A DNA stretch of 64,000 bases, from assembly GCA_913055565.1 (NCBI GenBank), contig CAJXKP010000002.1:56243-120242 (forward strand), written 5' to 3'. A program made the translations under genes and the position numbers. Numbering within the stretch: position 1 is the stretch's first letter; each line of letters opens with the position of its first letter. Shown one piece after another: positions 52,094-63,893 of this stretch. Source of the DNA: an uncultured Ectothiorhodospiraceae bacterium (GTDB lineage: Bacteria > Pseudomonadota > Gammaproteobacteria > Nitrococcales > Nitrococcaceae). The notes beneath the pieces were generated by a model. That model ran no database searches and was not told the origin of the DNA. It was given only the letters and a program-made list of their open reading frames with translations.

Positions 52094-53554
52094 ATGCGAA
52101 TCGCCCAGGAAGCGCTCACCTTCGACGATGTATTGCTACTACCGGCCTATTCCGATGTGCTGCCGCGGGATGTCTCGCTGCGTACTCGCCTGACCCGTCG
52201 CATTGCCCTCAATCTGCCACTGGTGTCGGCGGCCATGGACACCGTCACCGAGGCCCGGCTCGCCATTGCCATCGCGGAGCAGGGCGGTGTTGGCATGATC
52301 CATAAGAACATGGGCGTCGAGCAGCAGGCCGCGGAGGTGCGCCGGGTCAAGAAGTACGAGAGTGGGGTGATCAAGGAGCCCATCTCGATCCCGCCGTCCA
52401 CCAACATCAGCGATGTCCTGGAGCTCATGCGGCACCAGGGTATCTCGGGCGTTCCGGTCGTAGATGGCGGCAAGCTAGTCGGCATCGTCACCAGCCGCGA
52501 CCTGCGTTTCGAGACCCGTCGCCAATCGCCGGTCACTGAGGCCATGACGCCGCACGACCGGTTGGTCACCGTGCGTGAGGGCGCTGAGCGTAACGAGATC
52601 CTGGATCTGCTCCACAACAATCGCATCGAGAAGCTGTTGGTCGTTAACGAGGCCTTCGAGCTGCGGGGCATGGTCACGGTCAAGGACATCCAGAAGGCTC
52701 GGGATTACCCCAACGCGTGTAAGGATGATTACGGTCAGCTGCGCGTCGGGGCGGCCGTGAGCACCGGCAGCGGCGCCGAGGAGCGCATGGAGGCCATCGT
52801 GGAGGCCGGCGCTGATATCCTGGTTGTGGATACCGCCCACGGACATACCCAGGGGGTGATCGACCGAGTTAAATGGGCTAAGGGGCATTTCCCGGACGTC
52901 GATATAGTGGCCGGCAATATCGCCACGGCCGCAGCGGCGCGGGACCTCGCCGATGCGGGCGCCGATGCCGTGAAAGTCGGCATCGGGCCCGGATCTATCT
53001 GCACCACCCGCGTTATCGCCGGTGTCGGCGTCCCCCAGGTCTCGGCCATCGCCAACGTTGTAGACGGGCTCGAAGGCCGGGACGTGCCGATCATAGCCGA
53101 TGGCGGCATCCGCTACTCCGGCGATATGGCCAAGGCGCTCGCCACCGGCGCGAACTGCGTGATGATGGGCAGCATGTTCGCCGGCACCGAAGAGGCGCCC
53201 GGCGAAGTCGAGCTCTACCAGGGGCGCTCCTATAAGTCCTATCGTGGCATGGGCTCTATCGGCGCCATGGCCCAGGGCTCTTCGGATCGCTACTTCCAGG
53301 AGGACGCCGAAAGCACCGAGAAATTCGTGCCCGAGGGCATCGAGGGGCGCGTGCCCTACAAGGGTAGCCTGGTGGCCATCATCCATCAGCTCGTTGGCGG
53401 CCTGCAGGCCTCGATGGGGTATTGTGGCTGCGCCGATATGGACGCTTTCCGCACGCGCGCCGAGTTCGCCCGTATCACCAACGCCGGCGTCCGGGAGAGC
53501 CACGTCCACGACGTGAATATCGTCAAGGAATCGCCGAACTACCGGGTCGATTAG
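52094..53554 (+). CDS. guaB: Inosine-5'-monophosphate dehydrogenase
   Basis: Oxidises IMP to XMP with NAD, the committed step to GMP. The TIM barrel is interrupted by two CBS domains (about residues 95-205). The catalytic Cys is in GPGSICTTR, and the flap region follows at GSSDRYFQE. 486 aa, normal. First gene of the guaBA pair; guaA follows after 80 bases. Confidence 0.97.
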   Translation: MRIAQEALTFDDVLLLPAYSDVLPRDVSLRTRLTRRIALNLPLVSAAMDTVTEARLAIAIAEQGGVGMIHKNMGVEQQAAEVRRVKKYESGVIKEPISIPPSTNISDVLELMRHQGISGVPVVDGGKLVGIVTSRDLRFETRRQSPVTEAMTPHDRLVTVREGAERNEILDLLHNNRIEKLLVVNEAFELRGMVTVKDIQKARDYPNACKDDYGQLRVGAAVSTGSGAEERMEAIVEAGADILVVDTAHGHTQGVIDRVKWAKGHFPDVDIVAGNIATAAAARDLADAGADAVKVGIGPGSICTTRVIAGVGVPQVSAIANVVDGLEGRDVPIIADGGIRYSGDMAKALATGANCVMMGSMFAGTEEAPGEVELYQGRSYKSYRGMGSIGAMAQGSSDRYFQEDAESTEKFVPEGIEGRVPYKGSLVAIIHQLVGGLQASMGYCGCADMDAFRTRAEFARITNAGVRESHVHDVNIVKESPNYRVD

Positions 53555-53634
53555 GGCGGTCCCGCCCCCGTTAGGCGGCGGCGTTGCCGGTCAGGGCTCG
53601 CCGCGCCGATCACGATAACGAGTGACGAGCCAGC

Positions 53635-55212
53635 ATGGCGCAGGATATCCACGCGCAGCGCATACTCATCCTGGACTTCGGGTCCCAGTACACCCAGCTC
53701 ATCGCCCGCCGGGTACGCGAGGCCGGTGTCTATTCCGAGATCTACCCTTGCGATCGCCCCGATGTCGACATCCAGGCGTTTGCGCCGTCCGGCGTGATCC
53801 TGTCTGGGGGGCCGGACTCCGCCACGTTCGAGAACACGCCACGCGTGCCCGCTGCGGTCTTCGAGCTGGGCGTGCCCGTGCTTGGGATCTGCTACGGCAT
53901 GCAGGCCATGGCCGCCCAGCTCGGCGGCGAGGTGGCGGCCAGCGAGCACAAGGAGTTCGGTTACGCCCGGGTCAGCATCCACGGCCACTCCGAGCTGCTA
54001 CGCCAGATCGAGGACCATACCGATATCGCCGGTCGGGGCTATCTGGACGTCTGGATGAGTCACGGCGATCAGGTCGTGCGTCCGCCGGACCGCTTTCGCA
54101 CCATCGCGAGTACCGACAGTGCGCCCATCGCTGGCATCGCCGATGACGCGCGTGGCTACTACGGCGCTCAGTTCCATCCGGAGGTGACGCATACCCCGCA
54201 AGGTAAGCGCATCCTGGAGCGCTTCGTGCTGGGGATCTGTGGCTGCGCGGGGGACTGGACGGCCGACAACATCGTCCAGGACCACGTCCAACGCATCCGC
54301 GAGCGAGTCGGCGGTGACAACGTCCTGCTCGGCCTGTCCGGCGGGGTGGATTCGGCGGTGGTGGCGGCCCTACTGCATCAAGCTATCGGCGATCAGCTCA
54401 CCTGCGTGTTTGTGGACAATGGCTTGTTGCGCGAGGGCGAGGGCCAGCAGGTTATGGCCACCTTCGAACGCCACATGGGCGTGCGCGTGGTCTACGTCGA
54501 CGCCGAGGCGCGCTTTTTGGATCGCTTGGCCGGCGTTGAGGATCCCGAGGATAAGCGCCGGTTTATCGGCAACACCTTTATCGAGGTCTTCGATGAGGAG
54601 GCGGGCAAGCTCGATAATGTCCAGTGGCTGGCCCAGGGCACCATCTACCCCGACGTCATTGAGTCCGCCGGCTCGGCTACGGGCAAGGCCCAGGTGATTA
54701 AGTCCCACCACAATGTAGGTGGGCTACCGGAGCGCATGAACCTCAAGCTCCTTGAACCGCTGCGGGAGCTATTCAAGGACGAGGTGCGCCGTATTGGCCT
54801 GGAGCTAGGACTACCCGCGGAGATGGTCCATCGCCACCCGTTCCCGGGACCGGGGCTGGGCGTGCGCATCCTCGGCGAGGTGCGCAAGGAATACGCGGAA
54901 CCCCTTCGCCGGGCCGATGCCATCTTTATCGAAGAGCTACGTCGGGACGGCTATTACGATCAGGTCAGCCAGGCCTTCGCCGTGTTCCTGCCCGTTAAGT
55001 CCGTCGGCGTTACCGGCGATGGGCGGCGCTACGAGCACGTCATCGCCCTGCGGGCGGTGGAGACGATCGACTTCATGACCGCCCGCTGGGCCGATCTGCC
55101 CTACGAGCTCCTGGACCGCTGCTCGCGGCGCATCATGAACGAGATCGATGGCGTGGCGCGCGTGGTCTACGACATCTCCGGCAAGCCGCCGGGCACCATC
55201 GAGTGGGAGTAG
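53635..55212 (+). CDS. guaA: GMP synthase (glutamine-hydrolysing)
   Basis: Converts XMP to GMP. The class I glutaminase has Cys in GICYGMQ and His/Glu in FHPEVTHT; the ATP-pyrophosphatase P-loop is LSGGVDS (about residue 233); the dimerisation domain ends with IEWE. 525 aa, normal. A weak stem GGCTAG/CTAGCC (55236-55254) after the stop overlaps the end of the convergent membrane-protein gene. Confidence 0.97.
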   Translation: MAQDIHAQRILILDFGSQYTQLIARRVREAGVYSEIYPCDRPDVDIQAFAPSGVILSGGPDSATFENTPRVPAAVFELGVPVLGICYGMQAMAAQLGGEVAASEHKEFGYARVSIHGHSELLRQIEDHTDIAGRGYLDVWMSHGDQVVRPPDRFRTIASTDSAPIAGIADDARGYYGAQFHPEVTHTPQGKRILERFVLGICGCAGDWTADNIVQDHVQRIRERVGGDNVLLGLSGGVDSAVVAALLHQAIGDQLTCVFVDNGLLREGEGQQVMATFERHMGVRVVYVDAEARFLDRLAGVEDPEDKRRFIGNTFIEVFDEEAGKLDNVQWLAQGTIYPDVIESAGSATGKAQVIKSHHNVGGLPERMNLKLLEPLRELFKDEVRRIGLELGLPAEMVHRHPFPGPGLGVRILGEVRKEYAEPLRRADAIFIEELRRDGYYDQVSQAFAVFLPVKSVGVTGDGRRYEHVIALRAVETIDFMTARWADLPYELLDRCSRRIMNEIDGVARVVYDISGKPPGTIEWE

Positions 55213-55248
55213 CCCGGATCGGTTGGCCGACCGCTGGCTAGTAGCCTG

Positions 55249-55689
55249 CTAGCCGTTGGAAAGCGACCGCCATGGCGCGTGGATAACGAACGCCAGAACC
55301 GCCGTCACACAGGCCAAGGCGTTGCCGTACCAGGGCGGTGTGGCGGGAGTGCCGTCCAGAACGGCCAGCGTCGCCATGAGCGTCGGTACGTAGAAGATTA
55401 ACATCAGGCTTGGTAGCAGGAAGCCGGCCCAACGCTCGCCGCGGCGCATCGGGATGGCGATGAGGACGGCGGAGGCAATGCCCAACGCGATCCAACCCGC
55501 TCCGGCGACGTCCATGAGCGCCACCAGCAGCACCTGCAGCTCGGCGCCCACGGCCGCCCATTCAACGCCGAGTGCGTCGGCGTGGTAAGGCATGAACTCC
55601 CGTCGCCCCAGGTATATCAGTCCTAGAATCAGGCTAACCACGGTGTTGATCGCGTAGAGGCCGGCGGCGATGGCGGTGCGCCTAGTCAT
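55249..55689 (-). CDS. Small four-span membrane protein of unknown function
   Basis: Four hydrophobic segments in 146 residues (about 8-26, 48-78, 88-108, 115-135), short loops, no recognisable motif. The ATG at 55689 lies inside the end of the NTF2-like gene (8-base overlap), so the two are probably co-translated. The frame continues further upstream only as overlap with that gene. Confidence 0.6.
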   Translation of the reverse strand: MTRRTAIAAGLYAINTVVSLILGLIYLGRREFMPYHADALGVEWAAVGAELQVLLVALMDVAGAGWIALGIASAVLIAIPMRRGERWAGFLLPSLMLIFYVPTLMATLAVLDGTPATPPWYGNALACVTAVLAFVIHAPWRSLSNG

Positions 55690-56143
55690 GATCGCCCCCG
55701 ATTGGTGTGGCGCGGGCTTCTTCAATCCCGCTTTCAGCCAGGCGGTTGAGGGTTTGCTCCACGCATTGCGTGTCGAGGTGGGCATGGATCTGCGTCAATC
55801 GGCCGGCACGAAGGCGCAGGACGTGGGTGCCGTGGTTTCGGTACGGGGCGCCGTCGGCGGCCCGCCCCTCGTCGGTCCAGGTTACGACCGCGCGGGTGTT
55901 CCAGGGGGGACCGACTACCATGATCTCGTGGATGTGGAAGCGTAGTTCCGGGAACAAACGGAAAAGGCGCTCCAGCCATCGCCGGCAATCGTGGGTGCCG
56001 CGCCGACTGCCGCCGAGGGCGTGGTTACCGGCGAACTGGTGTTCCATACAGGGCGAGCAGTGCCCAAGCAGCGTATCGATGTCTCGTTGTGATAGGCGCT
56101 CAAAGGCCCAGCGAACCAGGCGGCGGACCATGGCCTGATACAT
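55682..56143 (-). CDS. NTF2/SnoaL-like protein
   Basis: 153 residues with the cone-shaped NTF2-like pattern: helix RLSQRDIDTLLGHCSP, strand FAGNHALGGSRRG, helix RRWLERLFRLFPELRF, then strands AVVTWTDEGRAADGAPYRNHGTHVLRLRAGRLTQIHAHLDT. Such proteins are either small enzymes (isomerases, cyclases) or binding proteins; the ligand is not predictable. Its 3' end overlaps the membrane-protein gene. Confidence 0.75.
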   Translation of the reverse strand: MYQAMVRRLVRWAFERLSQRDIDTLLGHCSPCMEHQFAGNHALGGSRRGTHDCRRWLERLFRLFPELRFHIHEIMVVGPPWNTRAVVTWTDEGRAADGAPYRNHGTHVLRLRAGRLTQIHAHLDTQCVEQTLNRLAESGIEEARATPIGGDHD

Positions 56144-56280
56144 CGTCCCCCTCGACCGAAGCGTCCCACGTGAGCAGAGTTAAAGATAAGGCGGGTATGC
56201 TCCAGCGTCCAGAGCAGTGTTATGCCTCGCTGGCCGTGTTCGAGGTAGAGCCGTGGACCGGGTCGACGACAGGGGGCTCA

Positions 56281-56310
56281 GCCTTGCGCCGCTCCCAGTA
56301 GCGGTCCAGC
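56281..56310 (-). repeat. Relic of the arsH-like gene's 3' end
   Basis: These 30 bases match 56656-56685, inside the arsH-like gene, at 29 positions by hand count, in the same orientation. The flank to the left is weakly similar too. It points to an old tandem duplication or recombination, with REP-like repeats lying between the two copies. Confidence 0.65.
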
Positions 56311-56327
56311 GGCGCCCTCCTGGCTCG

Positions 56328-56555
56328 TAGGAGCCCAGCCATTGACCGTCTCGGCTCGTGACTAGCTTCAATGAGTCACGCAGCGATCTGCTTTGGTGCG
56401 CCCGTTAGTTCACGATTGGGCGATAGTTTCCAGAGCGCCTGACTCGCCGACGGGCTCCCGCTCCCATCGGGCTGAAGCCGCCAGGGTTTCTGGTAGGCCG
56501 TAGGAGCCCAGCCCCTGGGCGATCCTTTCCAGAGCGCCTGAAGCGCCGACGGGCG
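56328..56555. repeat. REP-like intergenic repeats
   Basis: Partial copies of a repeat with the core TAGGAGCCCAGCC ... CCAGAGCGCCTGA..CGCCGACGGGC. They stand at 56328-56340 (left part), 56421-56455 (right part) and 56501-56553 (full). A related copy with intact dyad arms is at 63829-63893. The 450-base gap before the arsH-like gene contains no gene. Confidence 0.6.
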
Positions 56556-56594
56556 CGAGGCGACGCACCCATGGGTTTGCGCCGTGAAGCTCGC

Positions 56595-57362
56595 TCAGGA
56601 TTCGCCGGCTTCGGTCGAGGCGCCATCGGCGATGGGGTCGCTGACCGGCGTTTCCGCCTTGCGCCGCTCCGAGTAGCGGTCCAGCAACTGCGCCCCATGG
56701 GGGCGCAACAGCACCGTGAACCGGATAAGCTCCTCCATGACATCCACGATACGGTCGTAATACGCCGATGGCTGCATGCGGCCGGCATCGTCGAACTCCT
56801 GAAAGGCCTTGGGCACGCTGGATTGGTTTGGGATGGTGACCATGCGCATCCAGCGCCCGAGTAAGCGCAGGCTGTTGACGGCGTTAAACGACTGCGAGCC
56901 GCCACAGACCTGCATGACCGCCAGGGTCCGCCCTTGGGTGGGCCGCATGCCTGCCTTGAAAAGTGGCAGGTGATCCAGCTGGCCCTTCATTAACCCCGTG
57001 ATCTGGCCATGACGCTCCGGGCTGCACCACACCTGGGCCTCGGACCACATGGAATGCTCGCGCAGCTCAGCGATGGCGGGATGGTCGTCGTCGGTGACCT
57101 GATCCGGGAACGGCAGATCCGAGGGGTCAAAGATCCGTGTTTCGGCGCCGAAGAGTCGCAGGATGCGCGCGGCTTCCTCGGCAGCCAGGCGAGAGAAGGA
57201 GCGTTCCCGCAGCGAGCCGTAGAGCAGCAGAACGCGCGGCGGCGGGTCCAGTTGCCCAAGCCCGACCGCGGGTGAGGCATGCGCGTAAGCCGCCTCGAGC
57301 GCCGGGAGGTTGTCGGGGTCGGGGAGGTGGCGCAGGCGTACGCCGGTATTGGACTGTGCCAT
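56595..57362 (-). CDS. arsH: ArsH-like NADPH-dependent FMN reductase
   Basis: Flavodoxin-fold protein of 255 aa: [25 protein letters not shown] (FMN phosphate loop), the [23 protein letters not shown] segment and [23 protein letters not shown], all close to ArsH. ArsH reduces flavin and oxidises organoarsenicals such as trivalent methylarsenite. No arsR, arsB or arsC gene is adjacent, so the physiological role here may be a general quinone or metal reductase. The last residues overlap the region duplicated at 56281. Confidence 0.88.
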   Translation of the reverse strand: MAQSNTGVRLRHLPDPDNLPALEAAYAHASPAVGLGQLDPPPRVLLLYGSLRERSFSRLAAEEAARILRLFGAETRIFDPSDLPFPDQVTDDDHPAIAELREHSMWSEAQVWCSPERHGQITGLMKGQLDHLPLFKAGMRPTQGRTLAVMQVCGGSQSFNAVNSLRLLGRWMRMVTIPNQSSVPKAFQEFDDAGRMQPSAYYDRIVDVMEELIRFTVLLRPHGAQLLDRYSERRKAETPVSDPIADGASTEAGES

Positions 57363-57475
57363 AAGAGGTCGATGTCTCCTTCGGGTGTGGCGTGGCGAGG
57401 GTGCTAGAACAGTCGGCGGCGTCCGCTAGCAGCCGCGCGTTACAATACAGCATCGCCCATGACTGAGTGATGACA

Positions 57476-57931
57476 ATGCCCGCCGACGCCACCTTTTACA
57501 TGCGTGAGGCCCTTACCCTGGCCGACCGAGCGGCGCAAGCGGGCGAAGTACCGGTCGGCGCGGTGGTTGTGTACCAGGGGGAAGTCCTGGGCCGCGGCTG
57601 GAATCGGCCCATAACCGATTGTGACCCCACGGCGCATGCGGAGATCATGGCCCTGCGCGAGGCGGCGGCGCACTGGGGGGCCTACCGACTCCCCGAGACG
57701 TGCCTCTACGTGACCCTGGAACCATGCCCGATGTGCGTCGGCGCCATGATCCACGCCCGCGTGCGTCACCTGATCTTCGGGGCGCACGATCCGAAAACGG
57801 GCGCCTGCGGGGGCGCCATGGATCTGCCCGCTGAGCCGAGCCACAACCATCGCCTTGAGGTGACCGGGGGTATTGACGGCGCCGCGGCCGGCGAGAAGCT
57901 GCGCCGTTTCTTTCGCGAGCGACGTCGGTAG
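57476..57931 (+). CDS. tadA: tRNA adenosine(34) deaminase
   Basis: Makes inosine at position 34 of tRNA-Arg(ACG). The zinc site is complete: HAEIMAL (His, catalytic Glu) and PCPMCVGA (two Cys). Length about 151 aa. Possible starts are GTG 57467, ATG 57470 and ATG 57476; I prefer 57476 because GAGTGA lies 5 bases before it. tadA near guaA is common in gammaproteobacteria. Confidence 0.94.
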   Translation: MPADATFYMREALTLADRAAQAGEVPVGAVVVYQGEVLGRGWNRPITDCDPTAHAEIMALREAAAHWGAYRLPETCLYVTLEPCPMCVGAMIHARVRHLIFGAHDPKTGACGGAMDLPAEPSHNHRLEVTGGIDGAAAGEKLRRFFRERRR

Positions 57932-57937
57932 CGCCCG

Positions 57938-59218
57938 TCATGACGTTTGAGGCATGTGAGGCAGGAGCGTCTCGTGGAGGTGGAGTTCGGCGCCCAGGCT
58001 GTGCAGGGTCCAGTAGTGGCCGTCGAGCGTTCGATTGATGAGTACGGCCTCGGCCGGCGGTTGGAGCTCGCCCAGCCACTCCGCCACCCGGGCCATAAGG
58101 GCCATGGCCTCGCGATGCAGGCGGCCGTCGCCGAAGTCCCACGCGCGCTGCGGCTGCAACGCCGGGGCCATGACGCGTATGAGCTCGCGATACAGTGACC
58201 AGGGCGGGGTTGTCCCGGGACGCCGGCTGCCCAAGGTTTGCATAGCGGTCTCAAGGGCTTGCGGGTCGTGTCGCTGCAGCGCCTGAAAGCCGCCGGCGTA
58301 GGCGCGCGCGAGGCGTTCGCCGACGCTAACGGTGCAACCGAAATCGTAGACGACCAAAGTACCGTCACGGCGAAAGCCGAAGTTGCCGGGATGGGGGTCG
58401 GCGTGGAGCTCGCCGTGCCTGAGCATGCTCTCGGCGGCCCAGTCGATCAGCGTCGCTGCCAGGGCGTTGCGGACTGGTGCCGGCCAGTGGCGCGCGGTGG
58501 CAAGGGTCTCGCCCGGCTCATCGGTCAGCGTGATAAGGCGTTGGCTACAGTACCCTGTAACGGGCTGTGGTATGGCGATATCGGAACGCGCGGCGTAGCG
58601 CTCGCGAAAGCGCTCTAGGGCGGCGCGTTCGCTAGCGTAGTCCAGCTCTCGCCGTATCGCCTGGGCAAGCTCGGTATGCACGGCCTCGAGGCGGTCGGCT
58701 GGCAGCCCCAGAAGCCGCCCAAGCGGCAGCAGTCGGCGGAGCTGGCGTAGGTCGGCCTCGCAGATGGCTGCCATGTCAGGGTGCTGCGCCTTGACCACCA
58801 CCGCGGTGCCATCGGCCAAGCGGGCTCGATGGACCTGCCCGAGCGAGGCGCAGGCCATCGCTTCCTGGTCGATCCAGCGGAACGCTGCCTCGGGCGGTTC
58901 GCCGAGTTCCTGTTCCATGACGGCGCGAATGGCCGGCCAGGCAACTGGGTCGGCCTCGGTGCGCAGGGAGGTCAGCGCCTGCGCGATCGAGTCGGGTAGG
59001 ACGTCGCGCCACTGGGAGGCGGTCTGACCGAGCTTGAGCAGCGGCCCCCGAAGTTGGGCAAGGGTGTCCCGGAGCTCGTCGGCGACGGGTTGCCAGTCAC
59101 GCTCGGTGCGCGTCAGCCGGGCGCGCAGGCCATCGGCGACGGCGTGTCCGGTAACCCGGGCGCCGGTACGCCCCAGGCGAAGGGCGCGAAACAGGTCGTC
59201 TCCGCGCGATCGGCTCAT
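57938..59218 (-). CDS. ABC1/ADCK (UbiB-like) kinase family protein
   Basis: Atypical kinase with the KxGQ motif (LKLGQTASQWRDVLPD, about residue 60), the Ala-rich loop CASLGQVHRA, the VVKAQHP lysine, HADPHPGNFGF catalytic loop and YDFGC metal motif. Family members support ubiquinone synthesis (UbiB) or act on other lipids. At 426 aa it is shorter than UbiB (about 540) and lacks the two C-terminal spans, so it is a paralogue of the AarF group. It converges with tadA, 6 bases apart. Confidence 0.85.
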   Translation of the reverse strand: MSRSRGDDLFRALRLGRTGARVTGHAVADGLRARLTRTERDWQPVADELRDTLAQLRGPLLKLGQTASQWRDVLPDSIAQALTSLRTEADPVAWPAIRAVMEQELGEPPEAAFRWIDQEAMACASLGQVHRARLADGTAVVVKAQHPDMAAICEADLRQLRRLLPLGRLLGLPADRLEAVHTELAQAIRRELDYASERAALERFRERYAARSDIAIPQPVTGYCSQRLITLTDEPGETLATARHWPAPVRNALAATLIDWAAESMLRHGELHADPHPGNFGFRRDGTLVVYDFGCTVSVGERLARAYAGGFQALQRHDPQALETAMQTLGSRRPGTTPPWSLYRELIRVMAPALQPQRAWDFGDGRLHREAMALMARVAEWLGELQPPAEAVLINRTLDGHYWTLHSLGAELHLHETLLPHMPQTS

Positions 59219-59346
59219 GATACCCCTCGGTTGATCGGCACCGCTCCGTGTTCGGACAGGCCTTGGCTGGCCCGGTTCGGTCAGTGGGTAGGCGTTTCCT
59301 TAAGGGCGCCGTTTGGTATGCTCGGCTCAAAACGCCCGGAGGTGCG

Positions 59347-61166
<1,820 letters not shown>

Positions 61167-61169
61167 CAG

Positions 61170-62627
61170 CTACAGCGCGGACTCCAGGCTATCGGCAAAA
61201 CGCCAGCCGGCCGGGTCCGATGCCTTAGGCGGTTGCTTGGACGCGGGAACGGCGTCGGGCGCGGGCTCGCCGGATTCGGTCACGCGGCGTAGCAGCTGGT
61301 AGTACTTGCGGATGTTTTCGACGTAACGGACTGGCTCCCAGCCACGAGCCTTGCCGTGGCGCGTTCGCTTGTACCACTCGGGCTGAGCCAGCAACGGCAG
61401 GTTCTGTTTAACGTCGCGCCAGGCGTCCGGGTCGCCGCCGCGTGTCTCCGTGATCACCCGCGCGTCTTCGAGGTGGCCCCGGCCCACGTTATAGGCCGCC
61501 AGGGCGAACCAGGTGCGCGTCGGTTCCTCGATACTCTCCGGCAGTTCTTTGCGAACGCGGTCGAAATAGCGGGCGCCGCCGTCTATGCTCTGAAAGGGGT
61601 CGGTGCGGTTGGCGACATTCATTAGGCGCGCGGTGTCCCGCGTTAGCATCATCAGACCCCGCACGCCGGTCGGCGACACCGCGGTCTTTTCCCAATGCGA
61701 TTCCTGGTAGCCGATCGCCGCCAGTAGCCGCCAGTCCACGTTGTTCTCGGTGCCCGCCTTCTTGAAGGCGTCGAGGTACTGCGGCAGGCGCTGCGTGGTG
61801 TGGCGCATAAAGGTGCGGGTGCCGACGTAATCGAACCGGTCCAGATGGCCGTAGTAGCGCTCCATTAGCTGGGCCAGGCCACGGTTGTCGCGCAGCTTGC
61901 GAAAGTACTCGTCAGCGGCCTGGCGCAGCGAATCGTCACTAGGCAGTAGCATCCACGCGAGACCTCGCGCGTTACCGATGTCGAAGGCCGCTCGCAACTC
62001 AGGGTAGAAGTGCTGATTGAGCGTTAGCTTGTTGGAGTCGGTAATGGCGTATTTCGTTTGGCCGCGCCAGACGTTGTAGAGCAGCTCCTTGGTGTCGGCG
62101 GTGGGAACCGTGTTCCAGCGTAGCTCCGGGTGATCGTTGGCTAGCTGCTGGAGGAGGTCGGCGTGCGAGGAATGCGCGAGTACCTGAACGGGCGCATCCA
62201 GATCGCCGAGATTCTGGGGGCGCGGCGAGCCCTGGCGATACACGAGCTTGGGGTAGACCTGCATGTAGGCGCTGGTGAAATCGAACCGCTCCTTGCGCGC
62301 CGACGTCGGGGAGATACCCGCCGCCACCAGGTCAACTCGGCCCGCATCAAGCTCGGTAATAGCCTCGTTGAGGTTATCAACGGCTCGCATCCGCAGTTCG
62401 ACTCCGAGCTCATCGGCGAAACCCGAGGCCAGCTCGTACTCCATACCGCGCGGTTGGCCGTCCTCGCGGTAAAAGGTACTGCGTGCAACGCGCGTGGCAA
62501 CCACCAGCTCCCCGCGCTGGCGCACTAGTGCTAGTTCGTCCGGCGGGGTGATGGTGCCGATCCAGGCGATGCCTGTCAGGGCCAGCAGGGATGCCACGAT
62601 AATGGCGTGGATACCGTACCCATGCAC
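61170..62627 (-). CDS. mltF: Membrane-bound lytic murein transglycosylase F
   Basis: N-terminal membrane anchor (about residues 5-25), a periplasmic solute-binding (SBP3-like) domain from about 35 to 250 (GELVVATRVARSTFYRE), and a lytic transglycosylase domain with catalytic Glu in IGYQESHWEKTAVSPTG (about residue 300). The GTG at 62627 is chosen because AAGGGGGT precedes it, giving 485 aa; an upstream frame exists. It cleaves glycan strands in wall turnover. mltF near guaBA and tadA is a Pseudomonas-type arrangement. Confidence 0.92.
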   Translation of the reverse strand: MHGYGIHAIIVASLLALTGIAWIGTITPPDELALVRQRGELVVATRVARSTFYREDGQPRGMEYELASGFADELGVELRMRAVDNLNEAITELDAGRVDLVAAGISPTSARKERFDFTSAYMQVYPKLVYRQGSPRPQNLGDLDAPVQVLAHSSHADLLQQLANDHPELRWNTVPTADTKELLYNVWRGQTKYAITDSNKLTLNQHFYPELRAAFDIGNARGLAWMLLPSDDSLRQAADEYFRKLRDNRGLAQLMERYYGHLDRFDYVGTRTFMRHTTQRLPQYLDAFKKAGTENNVDWRLLAAIGYQESHWEKTAVSPTGVRGLMMLTRDTARLMNVANRTDPFQSIDGGARYFDRVRKELPESIEEPTRTWFALAAYNVGRGHLEDARVITETRGGDPDAWRDVKQNLPLLAQPEWYKRTRHGKARGWEPVRYVENIRKYYQLLRRVTESGEPAPDAVPASKQPPKASDPAGWRFADSLESAL

Positions 62628-62664
62628 GATGCGCCTACCCCCTTCGTAAGAAAGCCTTTTGTAT

Positions 62665-62688
62665 TGTAGACTACGCACTCGCTTAGAC
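62665..62688 (+). promoter_or_regulatory. Possible promoter elements before tRNA-Ser
   Basis: TAGACT (62667-62672) and TTAGAC (62683-62688) could each be a -10 box, with TTCGTA or TTGTAT as -35 partners 18 bases upstream. Neither pair is convincing. Confidence 0.3.
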
Positions 62689-62705
62689 GTTGAGTCATCA
62701 GCAAC

Positions 62706-62795
62706 GGAGAGGTGGCCGAGCGGTCGAAGGCGCCTGACTCGAAATCAGGTGTGCCCGAGAGGGCACCGGGGGTTCGAATCCCTCCCTCTCCGCCA
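62706..62795 (+). tRNA. tRNA-Ser (anticodon CGA)
   Basis: A 90-base class II tRNA: acceptor GGAGAGG/CCTCTCC, anticodon arm CCTGA-CTCGAAA-TCAGG, variable arm with GTGCCC/GGGCAC, T-loop TTCGAAT and encoded CCA. Reads the UCG codon. Followed at once by an intrinsic terminator. Confidence 0.97.
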
Positions 62796-62805
62796 CATAA
62801 CCTAG

Positions 62806-62833
62806 AAAAACCCGCCCGCGAGGCGGGTTTTTT
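62806..62833 (+). terminator. Rho-independent terminator of tRNA-Ser
   Basis: CCCGCC (62811-62816) pairs with GGCGGG (62822-62827) and is followed by six T; an A-run precedes the stem. This is the clearest intrinsic terminator in the window. Confidence 0.92.
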
Positions 62834-62864
62834 GTGGGCGACTGGCATCAGTGGAGGCGGCCTA

Positions 62865-63737
62865 ATGACCAGACGCGAGGTGGAGCTGCCCGCCACCGCC
62901 ACCGTGCCGACGGAGCGATTGCCTGCCATCGGGCAGGGGACGTGGCACATGGCGGAAGGGCGGTGCTCGGAGCGCGACGAGGTGGCGGCGCTTCAGTACG
63001 GCTTGGATACGGGTCTGAGCGTGATCGACACGGCCGAGATGTACGCCAGCGGCCGGGCCGAGTCGCTGGTTGGGCGCGCGGTTGATGGCCGGCGTCACCA
63101 GGCCTTCCTCGTGTCCAAGGTTTTCCCCTGGAATGCGGGCCGTCAGGATGCCGTGGCCGCCTGCGAAGCGAGCCTGCGTCGGTTGGGGACCGACTATCTT
63201 GATCTGTACCTGCTCCACTGGCCCGGCAGCGTCCCGCTCGCCGAGACGCTGGAGGCCTTCGAGCGCTTGCGCGAGCAGGGCAAGATTCGCCGTTTTGGGG
63301 TCTCCAACTTTGACGTCGACGACATGGAGGCCCTGTGGCAGTGCCCTGGGGGCGATCAGAGCAGCGTCAATCAGGTGCTCTACCACCTAGGTTCGCGCGG
63401 TATCGAGCACAGCCTTCTGCCCTGGCAGCGCGAGCGCGGCGTGCCGACGATGGCGTATTGCCCCTTGGGTGGCGCTGGGGTGCCCCTGAATCACCCGGAG
63501 GTGATGGCTGTCGCCGACGAGCTCAGCACGAGCCCGGCAACCGTCCTGCTCGCCTGGGCGACGCAGCCGGCGTCGCCCGCCGGCTCGGACGTCATCGCTA
63601 TTCCCAAAGCCGCCTCGCGAGAGCACGTCGCGGCCAACGCGGCGGCCCTGGACATGGACCTTGCAGCCACGATTCGGGAGCGACTCGATCAGGCCTTCCC
63701 GGCCCCCGAGCGGAAGGTGCCCCTGGATATCGTTTGA
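62865..63737 (+). CDS. Aldo/keto reductase
   Basis: (beta/alpha)8 barrel of 290 aa with the catalytic residues Asp/Tyr in DTAEMYASG (about residue 47), Lys in VSKVFPWN (about 78) and His in LLHWPG (about 112). The NADPH site is AIPKAASREHV near residue 245. The substrate is unknown; the closest pattern is the diketogulonate-reductase-like group. The ATG at 62865 follows GGAGG by 8 bases; the frame extends up through the tRNA but that is not coding. Confidence 0.88.
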   Translation: MTRREVELPATATVPTERLPAIGQGTWHMAEGRCSERDEVAALQYGLDTGLSVIDTAEMYASGRAESLVGRAVDGRRHQAFLVSKVFPWNAGRQDAVAACEASLRRLGTDYLDLYLLHWPGSVPLAETLEAFERLREQGKIRRFGVSNFDVDDMEALWQCPGGDQSSVNQVLYHLGSRGIEHSLLPWQRERGVPTMAYCPLGGAGVPLNHPEVMAVADELSTSPATVLLAWATQPASPAGSDVIAIPKAASREHVAANAAALDMDLAATIRERLDQAFPAPERKVPLDIV

Positions 63738-63741
63738 GACC

Positions 63742-63893
63742 TTCGCGGCGAGGACGCCGCTCCTACGCCGCGTGCCGGGCCCTGCCGCGCCCGGCATCCC
63801 GGCATCCGCCAGCGCCCCCCCCACGCGGTAGGAGCTCAGCCCCCTGAGCGACCCTGCCAGAGCGCCGGAATCGCCGAGGGGGCTCGGCTCCTA
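63742..63893. repeat. REP-like repeats at the right edge
   Basis: First unit: a GCGGC-GAGGAC-GCCGC hairpin with TCCTACG after it (about 63746-63769). Second unit: arms TAGGAGCTCAGCCCCCT (63829-63845) and AGGGGGCTCGGCTCCTA (63877-63893), 15 of 17 complementary, around a centre that matches the 56501-56553 repeat. The bases after it up to 64000 hold no gene I can support. Confidence 0.6.

Noticed and set aside
52475..53509. 344-codon frame opposite guaB
   Set aside because: It mirrors guaB codon by codon in a GC-rich gene; no start site, no family resemblance, while guaB is certain.
62712..62864. N-terminal extension of the aldo/keto reductase through tRNA-Ser and its terminator
   Set aside because: Translation of tRNA and terminator sequence; the ATG at 62865 has a proper ribosome site.
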